From: Lichtheimia corymbifera B2541
Taxonomy: Eukaryota; Mucoromycota; Mucoromycetes; Mucorales; Lichtheimiaceae
Assembly: GCA_000697475.1 (NCBI GenBank)
Contig: JNEU01001107.1
Span: 62,001-126,000, forward strand
Direction: 5' to 3'
Length of the DNA stretch: 64,000 nt
Shown: positions 1 to 12,700 of the stretch, piece by piece
Layout of the letters: each line of letters begins with the position of its first letter
Position numbering within the stretch: position 1 is the stretch's first letter
The notes under the pieces: model-generated
Told to the model about the DNA's origin: nothing
Database searches by the model: none
Seen by the model: the letters and a program-made list of their open reading frames with translations, nothing else
Position numbers and translations under genes: made by a program

Positions 1-546
1 GACTCAAGGACCGATAATGATGTGCAATTCCCGGCCATTATATAATAAAGCAGGGTTGCTGTAACTGGGAACAGGTTTATTATGTTTGAAACAATCTCAT
101 GATCAAGGCACGCTTCATAGCCATCTACTTTAGCGCTTTCAGTCAAAAGTGACCGAGCTCAGCAGTGCGTCATTCCTACTTTATGTATTCAAATACCACG
201 TGGGGGGTTGCATTGATGGCACCAGTATCTTGTGAGCAACATCACATGCTGAAAACAACGCTAAATGTACCTTGGGTGCATTGATATTGGAATTGCATGA
301 GTAAATGGTTTCAGTGCATGGATGGTGTATGCTTCTTTGTTACACGTTACAATGAACACGATTGTACAATGGGATACGATTACTACATCAGGAATATGTG
401 GACGCATGAGATGGGCTGCGTTGGGCGGGCAACTGCATGTGTAACGTATGGCATGGTAGTGAGCAACTACTAAAACAAATCAGTTGCCGTTCACTTAGCC
501 ATTTGTGCGCCCCCTTTCTCCTTTTACTCTTCTCTTCTTCTTCGCC
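1..546. other. Intergenic, upstream of PIP5K gene
   Basis: No convincing exon seen on either strand. The last 50 bases before the start codon are pyrimidine-rich, as in several promoters of this window. Confidence 0.5.
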
Positions 547-1484
547 ATGACCAGCACTTCACAACCATTCCATACTGATCTCTATACCAACAAAACCAAC
601 ACCTTCCATATTGACCGCCCTGTGGATACAGACTTTATGAAACCTGCTGCTGCTGCTAATGGAACACCGCAATCACTCTACAAACTGGGGCCCATGGTCG
701 ATGACCCTGTGAGCACCACCGACAGCCTTGTTTATGAAGGCACTCAAGCTTCATCTGATTTCTCTCCACCAGTAACACCTGTCCCCATCAAGAATCGCTC
801 TCCCTCATCAGACCTTCACACCAAACGCTCGTTTACTACCTCTGTGGTGCCTGCCAATATCCCCACGCCATCCTCTCTAGAAGACGATTTAGAAGAAGAC
901 AACTCACAACTCAAACGACACTCTACACTGCATTCTGTCAAGGAGAGCGATAGCATCCTCAATGAAAGTGGTGGACGTTCCCTTGCACGACATCATACAA
1001 CAGGACATGCCAGCAAAAAGAAGCCAAAACCCGAGATTGGTATCTCTGAAGAGTTTGCAAAGGAACTATCAGCACGACGAAGAGCATTCAAACGACTTTC
1101 ACGCCGTCAAGAAGACTTTGATGATGATCGAGTGATGGTCGGCACACGCGTGGATAAGGATCATCGAGACTATGTTCTCATGTACAATATGTTAACCGGT
1201 ATCCGTATTGCCGTCGGTCGTGTGTCTGCCAAGGCCAATCGCCCTGTCACCGATGAGGATTTTGCTGCTGCGCATAAGCTTGCCTTTAATGTGTAAGTCA
1301 TTACGAGAGAAATGGTCATCATCATGAAACTTAGCTTTATCTTCTTCTTCTAGGACCGGTGATGAATTGACGCCAGGAGCCAAATACGACTTTAAATTCA
1401 AGGATTACGCCCCATGGGCTTTCCGACAGCTTCGTGAACAATTTGGCATCGATCCAGCTGATTATCTGGTAAGCTTTCTTGCGC

Positions 1485-1515
<31 letters not shown>

Positions 1516-2972
1516 CCGTTGTCTTTTTGGATCACTAAAAATAGAATAGGTGTCTTTGACAAGCAAGTATATCCTTTCTGAGTTGGGCTCTCCCGGAAAG
1601 AGTGGCAGCTTCTTTTATTATTCCAGAGACTATCGTTTCATCATCAAGACCATCCATCATTCTGAACACAAGTATTTGCGTAAAATCCTCAAGGATTACC
1701 ATGCAGTAAGTGCTTTTGGGTGCTATCCTTTTTTGTTGCTCCGATTGGGCTAATCGATTACATGTATTGTGCATTAGCACGTTATGAACAACCCAGATAC
1801 ACTGCTTTGCAGATACTATGGTTTACACCGTGTAAAACAACCTCGAGGACGCAAGATTCACTTTGTTGTCATGGGCAATGTATTCCCGCCAAACAAGGTA
1901 AACGATATGTTATATCCAACATGTGATAAAATACCTAAAGTGCTAATGCATCTGGGCGTTTATTTACAGGATATCCACGAGACCTATGATCTCAAGGTAC
2001 TTGGCGCACATACACATAACACACACATACATGACATTGCATTTTTATCTCACACATTGGTTATTAGGGATCACTGGTGGGACGGTTACTACCAGAAGAA
2101 GAAATCAAAAAATCCAAGAATGCCGTGATGAAGGATCTCAACTTTCAAAAGAACAATCGCAAGCTACAAATGGGACCACAGAAGAGAAAGCTTTTTATTG
2201 GCCAACTCATGCGTGATGTCAAGGTAAAAGGGAGAAAGGGGAAAAGGTTTAATGCAAAAAATGACACCCGTCACTCACCCACTTGCATTTATTGATAGCT
2301 CCTTGTACGCCTCAACATTATGGATTACAGCTTACTGATTGGCATTCACAATATGGTGCGTGGCAACAAGGATAATATTCGTGATTCGACTTTGCAATTC
2401 TTCCAGGTACAGTATTTCTCACCGCTATGATTACTATATGCGTTGCTCACATGGTATCCATCCTTTGTCAGCCGGACACAAAACGTGCTGAGCGTCATGC
2501 ATCGATGTTAAAGCGACGACAAACCAAAGCACAAGTTGTACGTAAAGCGATCGCACAGACAAACCCAGAACGTCTTGATTCTTCCAAATTACCAGAGGAT
2601 CCTCATGAGTAAGTGTCTTTGATGATACCCTCCCTCCTTACCCAATGATGACTTATTGTGTATGATAGGCGTAGAAATTGTATCTTTTATTCGGATGAAG
2701 GTGGTTTCCGATCCACTGATGAAGAAGACCGGCCCACATCGGCGCTGTACTACATGGGCATCATTGACATCCTCACACCATACGACTCCAAAAAGAAATC
2801 TGAGCACTTTTTCAAATCAATGACCCAAGACAAACACGCCATCTCAGCAGTGGAACCTTTGGAATATGGTAACCGATTCATGGGCTTCATGGCTAAAACG
2901 CTCGAATATCACAATGACATCCCTCATGAATACCAAATGGGTCCCGAACGACGTCACCGTCTACACTTTTAA
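547..2972 (+). CDS. MSS4: Phosphatidylinositol-4-phosphate 5-kinase
   Basis: Makes PI(4,5)P2 from PI4P at the plasma membrane; in fungi it supports actin organisation and signalling. Nine exons: 547-1292, 1354-1468, 1550-1705, 1778-1897, 1970-1996, 2068-2223, 2299-2406, 2472-2608, 2669-2972; 622 aa. Residues 1 to about 190 are low-complexity, then the PIPK catalytic domain runs to the C-terminus: glycine-rich loop [10 protein letters not shown] near residue 300, the nucleotide-binding lysine in FIIKT near 317, the catalytic [10 protein letters not shown] near 448, and GIID followed by a lysine-rich activation loop (DSKKKSEHF) near 553. These are PIPK signatures; absence of FYVE and chaperonin domains argues against Fab1. 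The start is the first ATG; an upstream in-frame GTG is not credible. An exon of only 27 nt is present. A CT microsatellite lies in intron 2. Confidence 0.95.
1485..1510. repeat. (CT)n microsatellite in intron 2 of the PIP5K gene
   Basis: Thirteen CT units in a row inside the intron, upstream of the acceptor at 1548-1549. Probably serves as an extended polypyrimidine tract. Confidence 0.9.
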
Positions 2973-3574
2973 AAACTATATCCCTTCCCAATGCATAGAC
3001 CTTGTTGTAGTTATATATCATTTATTTGTCTTTTGATCCATGCATATATAAAAAGAAAAAACTTATTGTTACTGGTGAACAAAATAGCACATTCAACGTC
3101 CTTTACAGTTGTAACTGCGTATTCTTTTATAGTCATGGGCACACTAATAGAGACATCATCCAAACATTAGACCCTATTTACGAACAATTAGACCAGCGTG
3201 CAATGCTGCTTTTTAGGGAAACCCCGACTTAAGCAAGGTCAAGTGCATGGTGGGTTCCTGAATGCCAGGTTGACGTATCTTGATAGTCGATGATGATTTA
3301 TTCTCTCTCTCATTATTTCAAGCAGTTGTATATATGAATACCGCAGAATCCAACTCGTACGTGATGAGTGCATTTCTATGCACGTACTCATTTGAAAGAA
3401 CAGTGGTTGGTGAGCTATTCCTGGCTTTATCACGGTGGTCTGGCCGGGGTGAAGCGGCCATTGAACATGGCAACGTGGTCGTTATGCGCTCGTGGTAAAT
3501 CACCCCGCAATAAAAGACCACTTTATAAACTGTCAAACGTCGTTCTTTTTCTCTTTTCTTATATCACACACAAT
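2973..3574. other. Intergenic between PIP5K and GLTP genes
   Basis: About 600 bases without a supported gene. A CT-rich stretch (TTCTTTTTCTCTTTTC) sits just upstream of the GLTP start codon and is probably part of its core promoter. Confidence 0.5.
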
Positions 3575-4435
3575 ATGAGCTATTTTGATACCTTGAAACT
3601 TTCCTACACCAACGTCGATACTTCCAGCGGTATCAACACTGAGCAGTTTTTGGAGGCCACTGAAGGCGTGGTCAATTTGTTTGGTAGGCTTTGACATCAT
3701 GTTTATGTACCATATAGTGTTCACTGACTCAGGTACATAATGAGAATAGACTTGCTCGGCTCAAGCGCTTTCTCGGTTGTCCAAAATGATATGAACGGCA
3801 ACATTAAGGTATATATATCTATTGGTTTACATACATAGCTTTTGCTGTTATAGTCTTATCAATGCTTTGAATGTCTACATAGAAAATCCGTGACAAGTTG
3901 CAGAGCGATGCTGCCACCAACAACACGCTTCAAAACCTTATGGCAGCTGAAGCACCACAAAAGAAACGCGTTGCCACTGAAGGCTTGTTGTGGCTTTCTC
4001 GGTAAGTGGTATATACAGACTAGGAAGTAGAAATGCATACATATGCTAATAATGATGACAGTGGTTTGGATTTCACAGCTCAAGCTCTTCGTCGCAGCAT
4101 CGAGAATCCTGAAGAAGAGCTCAACACCTCCTTTACCAAGGCTTATGAAGCCACTCTCAGAAAGCATCACAACATGATGGTGCGTCCTGTCTTTGCTGTA
4201 AGTAATAAATGGGTATATTGGCTTTATGGTAAGTATACCGACACTAAATCTACATCCTTAAATCCAGCTTGCCATGAAAGCATGCCCTTATCGCAAGGAC
4301 TTTTACCAAAAGCTTGGTGTGCTCACTGATGCTGCTCTTGAAGTGATGAAGGCTTGGTTGCAGGCTTTGGAAGCCATCCTTGCAACCATCAACGCTGTAT
4401 TCAAGGAACATCCCGAGTATATCAAGGGCATGTAA
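3575..4435 (+). CDS. Glycolipid transfer protein (GLTP domain)
   Basis: Predicted cytosolic carrier of glycosphingolipids between membranes. Five exons: 3575-3683, 3750-3808, 3883-4001, 4062-4197, 4268-4435; 196 aa, close to the usual single-domain GLTP length. The headgroup-recognition signature is visible: Asp-x3-Asn-x2-Lys in NDMNGNIKK, followed by the conserved Trp in EGLLWLSRGL that stacks on the sugar ring, and the conserved His in RKHHNMM. The C-terminal ACPYRKDFYQKLG segment is also typical. It converges with the ethanolamine kinase gene (260 bp between stop codons). Family assignment is firm; the exact lipid cannot be told from sequence. Confidence 0.93.
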
Positions 4436-4695
4436 AAACAACGACATCCTCCTACATACAATGAATACCCTCCTCATCGTCCATTGAACCCCCGCCATAC
4501 ACTCCTCCTCCCAACGCTTGTATGCATGATCATTCTTTTCAAACAAACAAAGAAATACAAGTTGATTACTACTCTTTATACGAAATCGTGGCATAAATAG
4601 AATTCTTGCCAAAATAGATTTGAAACAAACAGATGTGAGTGTGTGTGAGATTGGTATATGTGTATATAGGATCGGGATGATGCTGGGATTGTTTT

Positions 4696-6207
4696 CTACA
4701 AGGAAGGGAAAATGTTCTTTTTACGACGTTCATACTCGTTGAAACGAAGGATGGCATAGTTGAGATAATCGAAATCAATATCCGAGATGGTGGCCTGAAC
4801 GAGCGCCCACAAACCCCAATAATAATGGGATGCCAGTGAGAATCCTTCAACTTCTCGGTAGACATGCTCAAGCTCTTGTTGGGATGGTTTGACTAGTAGT
4901 AGCACATGTGAGTATCGATGTTGTTGCATTATCTCAAAGAAATCAAAAACACTCACCTCCATTATACTCTGTCAAATACCATTCAAACCACTGAAGCTGG
5001 AAGTCCTTGGAAGGATACTTTGAATAATCACAGTCAAAGCTTGCAAATTCATTAAAGTGGTTGCCAATGTCGAATCCTCGGAAGGCGTACGAGCCATACT
5101 CATAATCAATGAAGGATGCATCCTCTGTTACCAAGCACATGTTAGCCCATGTCAGCACGTGCAGAGATCATGTTTACCTTTCTCGTCATCAAAAATAATG
5201 TTGCCATACAGCAGATCGTTGTGAGAAAACACAACGGGCGAATCAAGTTGCTCAAGGAGTGTGATAAGCTCTTCCATCTATGTAACACAAATGCGTTCCT
5301 CGTTAATATCCACATGACCTAATAGTATTCTATCTCCCTCACCTCTGATCTCATCTTGTGGATATCGAATCGAGAATCAAACAACTTTTGCTTGGTGGGA
5401 TCATTATACTTGGTAGGCACTAAGGACGATGGTGAGAACAAGGATGGATATAATGGTGACATATATACATTACCTTCCAAGATCCATCGACGCAAAGTAT
5501 GCCATAACATTTGCTTGGGCTCACCCTTGTCATCTTGACCCTGTGGCAGACGAACCTTGTGCCATTTAGCCAACTTTTTCGCAATCCATGACGCCTCTCG
5601 TGGAAGTGACAACTGATCTGCCGTGGATACTCGTCCTTTAATGAATCCATACATCAAGCCGTTCCGAAACCGAGCATACAATGGAGGGCACAGGCCTTGT
5701 GCTGATAAGGTCACGAGATTCTATCCATAGGAAGGGGGGGATATCCCGTGAGTTAGGTCGACACTAGAACATGGATTGCCAAGCACTTACGATGATTTCT
5801 TGCTTTCGATCAATTAGGATTTCAGAGTCTCTTCCAAATGCTCGAACAAGGACCGAGAAATCGGTTGGTAAATGGGTTACTTTGACCACTACGATGATAG
5901 ACAAGAGTGAGCACATTCCCCGCCCATAGATCAGTTTCCAGTCAATAAACCCAGGTATTTGGATCAGCCCTAGTTACATACATTGGTTGGTGATACCATC
6001 CTTGCACTGAACAAGCTTGAGATCTTGTCGTTGCCAAGAAGGAAAGATCGTCGAGACAATGGTGAAGGCACCGTCAAAAAGACTTGAGCTGGCCACTTCG
6101 TAATCAATAAAAGGAGTTGCTTCAATGAGCTGATTGAGCGATTCGTTTGGTGGAATATTAGTTGTATCCTCAGTGGTGTGTTGGTATCTCGAGGTGTTGG
6201 GTGGCAT
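4696..6207 (-). CDS. EKI1: Ethanolamine kinase (choline/ethanolamine kinase family)
   Basis: Phosphorylates ethanolamine with ATP, first step of the CDP-ethanolamine (Kennedy) route to phosphatidylethanolamine. Seven exons read from the right: 6207-5982, 5888-5791, 5720-5474, 5419-5343, 5277-5178, 5124-4957, 4892-4696; 370 aa. Evidence: the N-terminal DGITNQLV motif that binds the phosphates, the Brenner motif SHNDLLYGNII carrying the catalytic Asp and Asn, then the choline-kinase motif FIDYEYGSYAFRGFDIGNHF. The overall pattern is closer to EKI/ETNK than to CKI, but choline activity cannot be excluded. The chosen ATG follows a pyrimidine-rich tract; a longer in-frame extension upstream exists but reads through that tract. 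Confidence 0.9.
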
Positions 6208-6647
6208 ATCGGGAAGGAGGAAGAGAAGGAAGGAAGGAAAGAAAAATAGCACTACTTGAGCCAGCAGCAGAAAGATGATACTTGCATGTCGGAGCCTCGA
6301 GCTGCTCTGCTCGTGATGATGGAAAAGGCACGCAGCATTCTCACTGGTCCCTGGGCTTCCTGCCCTTTGAGACATTGCACCCCTTGTTTGATCGCTACTA
6401 CCACCAAGATGGTTTCACATGACATTCAACTATTTGCCAATCTAGTTACACCATCCGTGTGCTTTGCTGACAACGTTCCTTGTACATTATGTGTCGCATC
6501 TTCTTGTCATCAAATATGCAGGAGGGAGAATAAATACTATCATCTCATGCAATTCCCACACACATACACCATACACAACAACATGCATTAAGGTATTTTG
6601 TTCTTGTTGATATTTGAAACGACGTGTCTAAAGCAGTAATGTGAATA

Positions 6648-7793
6648 CTAATATTCCTTGGTATGTGGCACATCAGTGGGCACGTGCTGATGAGGCAGCT
6701 GCGTTGATGGATAGGGATGTCCACCACCATAGTAATCATTGTTGTGGTGATAGTCAACTTGATTGGGTAAATGCCTGTCAGATACCAGCATTGCACCGCC
6801 ACTGCCATTGTTGTAAACATCATAGCCATGGTTATCATAAGCCATTTCGTATTGTGGTTGAGGTTGCTGATTATGACTTGGAGCTGCGGCACTGTAATAA
6901 GAATGATGAGGTGCAACCAAAGGTCTTGGACTTGCTTCCAAAGTGGGAGTACCAGAGGCGGTTGGCGTATAGTCATGCGTGTTCAAAAGAGAGCTTTCGG
7001 TAATGGTCTGTCTCATCCTTTGCTTTCGTTTACGTTTCATGCAACAAAATACAATGAGCCCTATCGAATAATAAAGGGGGGATATGGACAAATTAGGATA
7101 ACATGAGAAGAGAGGGGGGGTGAAGAGGGAATGGATCATTCATTTACTTGCCAACGATGGATGCAGCGATAACTGCGGTAACTACAGTGCCAGCAATGAT
7201 AGGGGTTGCACTACTGGGCTTGCCATTATTGTCATTCCCTGAATTTACGCCATCATCTGGTACAGTCGTAGTGTAAGGCACAAAAGATGTCAACGTGTAA
7301 GTTTGGATTTTGCCATCATCCATCGTCGATGTCTGAATAACAGCTGATGCACTAGAAGTGGTCACCGTCTTATGTTGTGTGTGCTTTGATTCATCTGTAG
7401 GCGTGGGTTTGCTTTGATCGTCTTTTGATGGTTTCGCATCTGGTCTTGGTTCCGGTGCTACTGTCGCCTCTGGTTTCTTTTGATCGTATTAGGATTTCGC
7501 TTTTCTAGGATTCAAATATCCATGTATACACTCACATTATTGTCCTCTTTGTTATCATTAGTAGGGGAATGCGTTGGCTGTGGAGATGGATGTTCTGATG
7601 CTTGAGTGGTGCTTGTATTCACTTGGCTATCAATTGGCTCTTGACTATGACTAGGTGATGGTGGCGAGGATGACACAGGAGGTGGAGGTGGAGGTGGAGG
7701 AGGTGATGGGGATGGGTCATTATGATCGTTTGATGGCTTATTATTCAACGAAGACACGGGTAAAAGAGATGATAAGAGACCTGAGGAATCCAT
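6648..7793 (-). CDS. Ser/Pro-rich single-pass membrane protein, unknown function
   Basis: Three exons: 7793-7536, 7476-7152, 7060-6648; 331 aa. Residues 1-170 are Ser/Thr/Pro-rich with a nine-proline run, resembling an O-glycosylated wall-facing ectodomain. A single hydrophobic segment (about 178-201, AGTVVTAVIAASIVGLIVF) is followed by CCMKRKRKQRMR, a classic cytoplasmic basic anchor, then a Tyr/His/Pro-rich tail. Layout resembles fungal Mid2/Wsc/Skg6-like wall sensors, but I recognise no specific family. No ATG-initiated signal peptide precedes the chosen start; in-frame upstream sequence is hydrophobic but lacks ATG, so a first exon may be missing. Intron 2 begins with GC (GCAAGT) rather than GT: only this splice restores the membrane segment and frame. 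Confidence 0.7.
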
Positions 7794-8070
7794 TAATACA
7801 AGAAAGAAGAAAGAGTAAAGAAAAAGAAGAAGAAAAAAGAAGCAATGAAAGGGGAAAGAATTGAACAATCACACACATATCACATCAGAGAGGACAAAGA
7901 GCGGATCATGCCTGATTCCAGAAATAGCGTTCACAAGAAGCTCCCTACTCAATCCAAAAATGAAGTCTATTCTAGCCCTCATCCATTGCTTTCCAGACAC
8001 CTTCCTCTCAACCCCCTCCTTTTTTCAATGTAGCTTGACTTTTAAGATATGAATACATATTTGGTTTATT

Positions 8071-8598
8071 TCATGCAATCTCTTGAATGGCATTGGGTGG
8101 AGCACTCCCTTGGACTTCAGTTAATGCACCTTCCAGAATATATGTATAAGGCCCCGATTTACGATCCTCAGTCGATTCATAAGCTATCAGCAATTGGCAT
8201 CCTATCATTGTCGTGAGTCAATCCATACTCTCATGTTGTTTGTGTGTACTATTTCTTACGTGGACAATGGTATCGATACTGCTTTTCATATCCCTCTTTC
8301 CTGGAAAAAACGACATCAGCACGTGTTTGTATTTTTTACGAGAACTTCGTTCATGACCTCACCTTTGAACAACGACTGTTTGCCCTGGCTCTGCCGTCAG
8401 TTTGTATGTACGTTTTGTGTTTGACACAATGATGGCGTTATCCGTGCGTCTCCGAGGTAATATCCGAAGATCGGCGTCGATCACCAAGAGGAATTCTGAA
8501 CATAGGCAATAGTAGACATGCAATGCACTTCTTTGGTCGTCTTGCTGTACTAAGTGATCGGAGGATGAGACGATGGATGACGAGACGATCTTTGGCAT
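8071..8598 (-). CDS. STEEP1/CXorf56 (UPF0428) homologue
   Basis: Three exons: 8598-8363, 8300-8260, 8201-8071; 135 aa. The start MPKIVSSSIV, the segment ALHVYYCLCSEFLLVIDADL and the end of the domain, EGYEKQYRYHCPRCQLLIAY, match the conserved layout of the animal STEEP1 (CXorf56) family: paired cysteines in YYC-LC near the N-terminus and CPRC near the C-terminus, probably metal-binding. In humans the protein is linked to STING exit from the ER; fungi lack a clear STING pathway, so the ancestral role must be different. The 41-nt middle exon hides the gene from simple frame scans. It is divergent from the secreted-protein gene at 8854 and may share its 256-bp promoter region. Confidence 0.85.
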
Positions 8599-8780
8599 GG
8601 CAACGGTTGAAGGGCTGGCGGGCGGTGTAGCAAAGCGTGTCAAAAGTGGTAGACTAAAGCGATGTGGATGGTCAAGTGGTGGTGCGCTCCTCCAAACCTT
8701 GAAAACGGCCTCGGGAAATCTTGGTTACTCGGTTGTGATCCCAATTATACATGTGTCAACAAAACACGGCCTTGGATACC

Positions 8781-8790
8781 GTATATAAAA
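8781..8790 (+). promoter_or_regulatory. TATA-like element upstream of the small secreted protein gene
   Basis: GTATATAAAA lies about 65 bases ahead of the start codon at 8854, a spacing compatible with a TATA box plus a short leader. Confidence 0.45.
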
Positions 8791-8853
8791 AAGGTACATT
8801 GACATTATCCATGATATGTATCTTCATCTGCATTGCTAAATAGCTATCTCAAT

Positions 8854-9331
8854 ATGGTCCATCACACATCACTTGTCGCTGTTGTCTTGGCATTCTTTAT
8901 TCGAAACGCTTGGACAGGTAAAGAAACAAGGCACAACATCTTGTTGAGAGATGAATAGCTAATCTATTCTCATATTAGCTCCAGCAGCTGTTGCATCCGC
9001 ATCTCAAAGTGCATCAAGCAGCAGCACCAACATGGCACCTATTCTTCATCTTTCTCCAAACCAACTCAGTCAATTCAAGCACGCTGGCTCAGATGATATA
9101 TTCGACCCTGATTTGATTGCGCAAGTTGAAAACCAAGCCGAGAAGGTAGAAATGACACCTGAGGAAATCGCTGAGCAGGAAGAGGCTACGGAACTACTGG
9201 TGGATCAAATGGATCAGCAAGCAGCAGCCGAAGATGATGAAGAGGAAGACGAAGGACCACAAGAGGAACAAGAGGAAGAGGAGACTGCCTCTGAATTAGA
9301 CATGGATGAGGAAGATGATGTCGTCGCTTAG
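8854..9331 (+). CDS. Small secreted acidic protein, unknown function
   Basis: Two exons, 8854-8917 and 8979-9331; 138 aa. Exon 1 encodes a compact signal peptide (MVHHTSLVAVVLAFFIRNAW) with a probable cleavage after TAPAAVASA. The mature part begins Ser-rich and then becomes extremely acidic, ending in runs of Glu/Asp; it has no cysteines and no recognised fold. The signal peptide is only visible once the 61-bp intron is removed; without it an internal ATG at 9032 would be mis-called as the start. It may be a wall-associated or calcium-binding acidic protein, but that is a guess. A TATA-like element precedes it. Confidence 0.7.
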
Positions 9332-9717
9332 CTTCCCAGTATTACACAAAGACATAAGCTGTTCTTTTTTCAAATGTTCTCGATTTAATATAAGTAATAA
9401 ATAAAGTAATGACTCTTTAGACCTGACTGGATCTACCTGTGACATGCCTTAGAAACGATATCAGGAAATCATGATGGCATCTAATAAGCCAAATATGCTT
9501 CCAGCAGGATGGATACATGCTAAGTTTATTGTTAGGTAATGCATTTGCTATTACGTGCGTATAATCTATAGATTCCGTTAATCCTTGGAGGGGGTATCCA
9601 CGATGTGTACAGGAGTTCGAAATGGGCAGCATGAATGTGGAGTGTGAGGCGCGATCCTAAATAGGAAGATTAGAGCGGACGACAGCTTCCTCTTCTCTTT
9701 CCTGCGCAGCACCCACT
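9332..9717. other. Intergenic between secreted protein and XPF genes
   Basis: No supported gene. AATAAA at 9399-9404 may be the poly(A) signal of the upstream gene; a CT-rich patch lies just before the XPF start. Confidence 0.45.
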
Positions 9718-12700
9718 ATGCTCGAATTCCAGAAGCAGATCCTTACGGAATTGGTGGATCAGGATGCACTCTTGATTCTCGCTCGAGGGCTAGGACTTTT
9801 CAACATTCTATGCTCGTTTTTGGATCTCCATACGAAGGACAACCATTTGGTGCTGGTGATCAATACGACTCAAGCGCAGGACGCGGCTATTATCGACTAC
9901 CAGGCTGCAATGGGCCTTCCATCAACTAATCGCATGCAGACGATCACGGCAGAGACACCTGCAGAGACAAGGTATGCCACCAGTAGTCAGGCATTCAGGG
10001 TCTCGCTTTATGTCTTGCTAAAGAACAGTTATATTAGATCCAACATGTATCGTCAAAGCGGCATCTTTTCTGTTACTTCACGCATCTTGGGTGTCGACAT
10101 GCTGCTAGAACGTGTACCCATCTCAATGATATCAGGCATCATAGTATATAACGCCCACAGGTATATATGGGGAAATGAAGGATAATGATCACGTGTAGTA
10201 TGCTCATCGAATGTTTTGAGCTGGTTAGGATACGACCCGATTCAATGGAGGAATTGATTCTACGGATATATCGCAAAGGAAACGAGGTAATGAAGGTGGT
10301 TCTGGGTTACTATAGGGTTACTAAAAAAAGTTGCTATAGCAAGGATTCATCAAAGCCATGTCTGATCAACCTGAATCATTTACAACTGGATTTGCTCCTC
10401 TTCAAAACACGCTAAAGACACTTCAATTGCGTCACGTTCACTTGTGGCCAAGGTATGTATCGTTATAACAAACAAGGATGGGATACATGTAGGTATGGCT
10501 GACATTTTTATGCTAGATTCCAGGTTCTTGTCGCTGACAACCTTTCAAAAGCAAAGGCAGATGTGGTGGAGCTGCGACAGCCAATGACAGAAAAAATGGA
10601 TCAGATACAGCAAGGACTAGTGGAATGTATGGAAGCAACATTATCAGAAGTACGCCGGCATCAAAGTGCTATGGTAAGCAAATACAGAGATCAAGTATAC
10701 TTGACAAGTATTCTGACAGATTGAATGAGGATAGGTGGATGTGGAAGAGTTTACCATCGAGAATTCCTTCTTCAAGTCTTTTGATGCTATTATTCGACGT
10801 CAACTCGATCCTATCTGGCATCGTGTCAGCCCTGCAACCAAACAACTTGTGGGTGATCTCAAGATTCTTCGTCAATTGCTCAGGTAGTTTTTTGATAAGC
10901 ATATCACACACACACACTGAAGAAGTACTAAAAATTGTTATGTTTAGCTATCTGGCAGACTATGACGCGGTTTCATTTTACAGCTTCCTTGAAACAGTGA
11001 TTGCAAGCAATTCACCAAAGGATGTTCGACACGGTCAACAATCCCAGTGGTTATTTTTAGATGCTGCTGAGAGAGCAATTTCAGTAAGTGCATGGGATGG
11101 AATGGGGGATGTTTTAGAATGGATTGATTAAGGAATGGGTGATTAGGCAGCTCGGCGACGTTTGTACGTCAGACCCAAAGATCCAGAATATCAGACCGCT
11201 TCTCAGACCACTATAAAAGAAGGCAATACACCCATTCGACTGATACTTGAAGAGCAACCCAAATGGCATCTTTTGCGAGAAGTATTGGATGAGATCGAGC
11301 AGGATTTGGAATCTCATACCAAGGGTAAGTATGGTATGCTTTACTTTTGGATGTGGATGTATATACTAATGACAAGATATGGATAGAAGGTGCGCCTGTG
11401 CTGATTATGGTGAAGGAACGGAGAACGATATATCAGCTACAAGAGTATATTTCGGGATCGGTGAAAAGCGACGCAGAAGCATCACCCTTATTAGAAAGAT
11501 TGATCAGACGATTCTTCAGTCTCCGGAAAAGCATTACCAATATCCAGGAACAACAGCAAAAGGAGCAGCAGCAGAAACACCAACAATCAACACCTTCACA
11601 ATCATCCAATCAACGTGGTGGACTTGCTCGTGGAAGTGCACCGCCTAATAAGCGAAGACGTGTTCGTGGTGGATCAGTTGCAGCATCATCATCATCGTCA
11701 CGACCACCGCTAGCAGAAACTTTCAAAGATGATGTGCAAGAAACAATCGCAATGTAGGTTTATCACCACCCTGCTTGCACAATCACTCTGTAAACTTACA
11801 AGCTGATTTAGGTTGGATACACCAACAGACACTGAGATACCCATCCAAGTGGACGACGAAGTTGAATTAGGAGAAGATGATATTTTACCCAAGTTCAAGG
11901 AGATTCCTGTTACATCAATTATATCGATACAGTGTTATGAGGACGATCGAGACGCTCATGTTCTTGAAGAATTACAGCCCTTATTTGTGATCATGTACGA
12001 TCCTGATCCAACATTTATACGCCGCCTGGAGGTAATGGTCAATAGCACCTGACAAGAGGATTCCGTTATTGATCGTTTTCTTCAATAGATTTATCGCGCA
12101 TCACACCAAGAGGTTGACATCCGGGTCTATTTCATGCTGTATGAGAATTCGGTTGAGGAGCAAAACTATCTGAGCATGATCCGTAAGGAAAAGGAGGCTT
12201 TTGAGAAGCTTATTCGTGAAAAGTCGGTGAGTAGCAGTTAAACGGCGGCTATAACGGAGCGCTGACCGATATTCTTTCAAATTCTCCAGATTATGGCGAT
12301 CCCAATACCCCAAAGGAAAAACCCACAGCAAGAGCAGTTTGCACGAGCTATCAGTTCACGCATTGCAGGAGGACAAATCAAAGACAAAGGACCACCCACT
12401 GTAAGATCATGATATCTTGTTACATCGATGGCCTATACTAATCCATTTTATCCCTTTAGATTATTGTTGATATGCGAGAATTCCGAAGTTCTTTACCGCC
12501 CATCTTATACGCTGAAGATGCCAAGATTGTCCCATGCACGCTACAGATCGGTGATTATGTGCTTAGCCCGGATATGTGCGTTGAACGTAAATCCATATCA
12601 GATCTTATTTCATCCTTCTCTTCGGGACGACTGTAAGTTTTATTAAGGATGGATAAGGAAGGGGACAAAGTGCCTAATGAAAGCTTGCTAGGTATACCCA

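Noticed and set aside
6545..7106. Several overlapping frames of 110-143 residues on both strands
   Set aside because: Shadows of the membrane protein's third exon; they lack recognisable features.
7655..7864. Plus-strand frame rich in Glu and Val opposite the membrane protein gene
   Set aside because: It is the complement of the polyproline-coding and promoter tract; no domain and no splice support.
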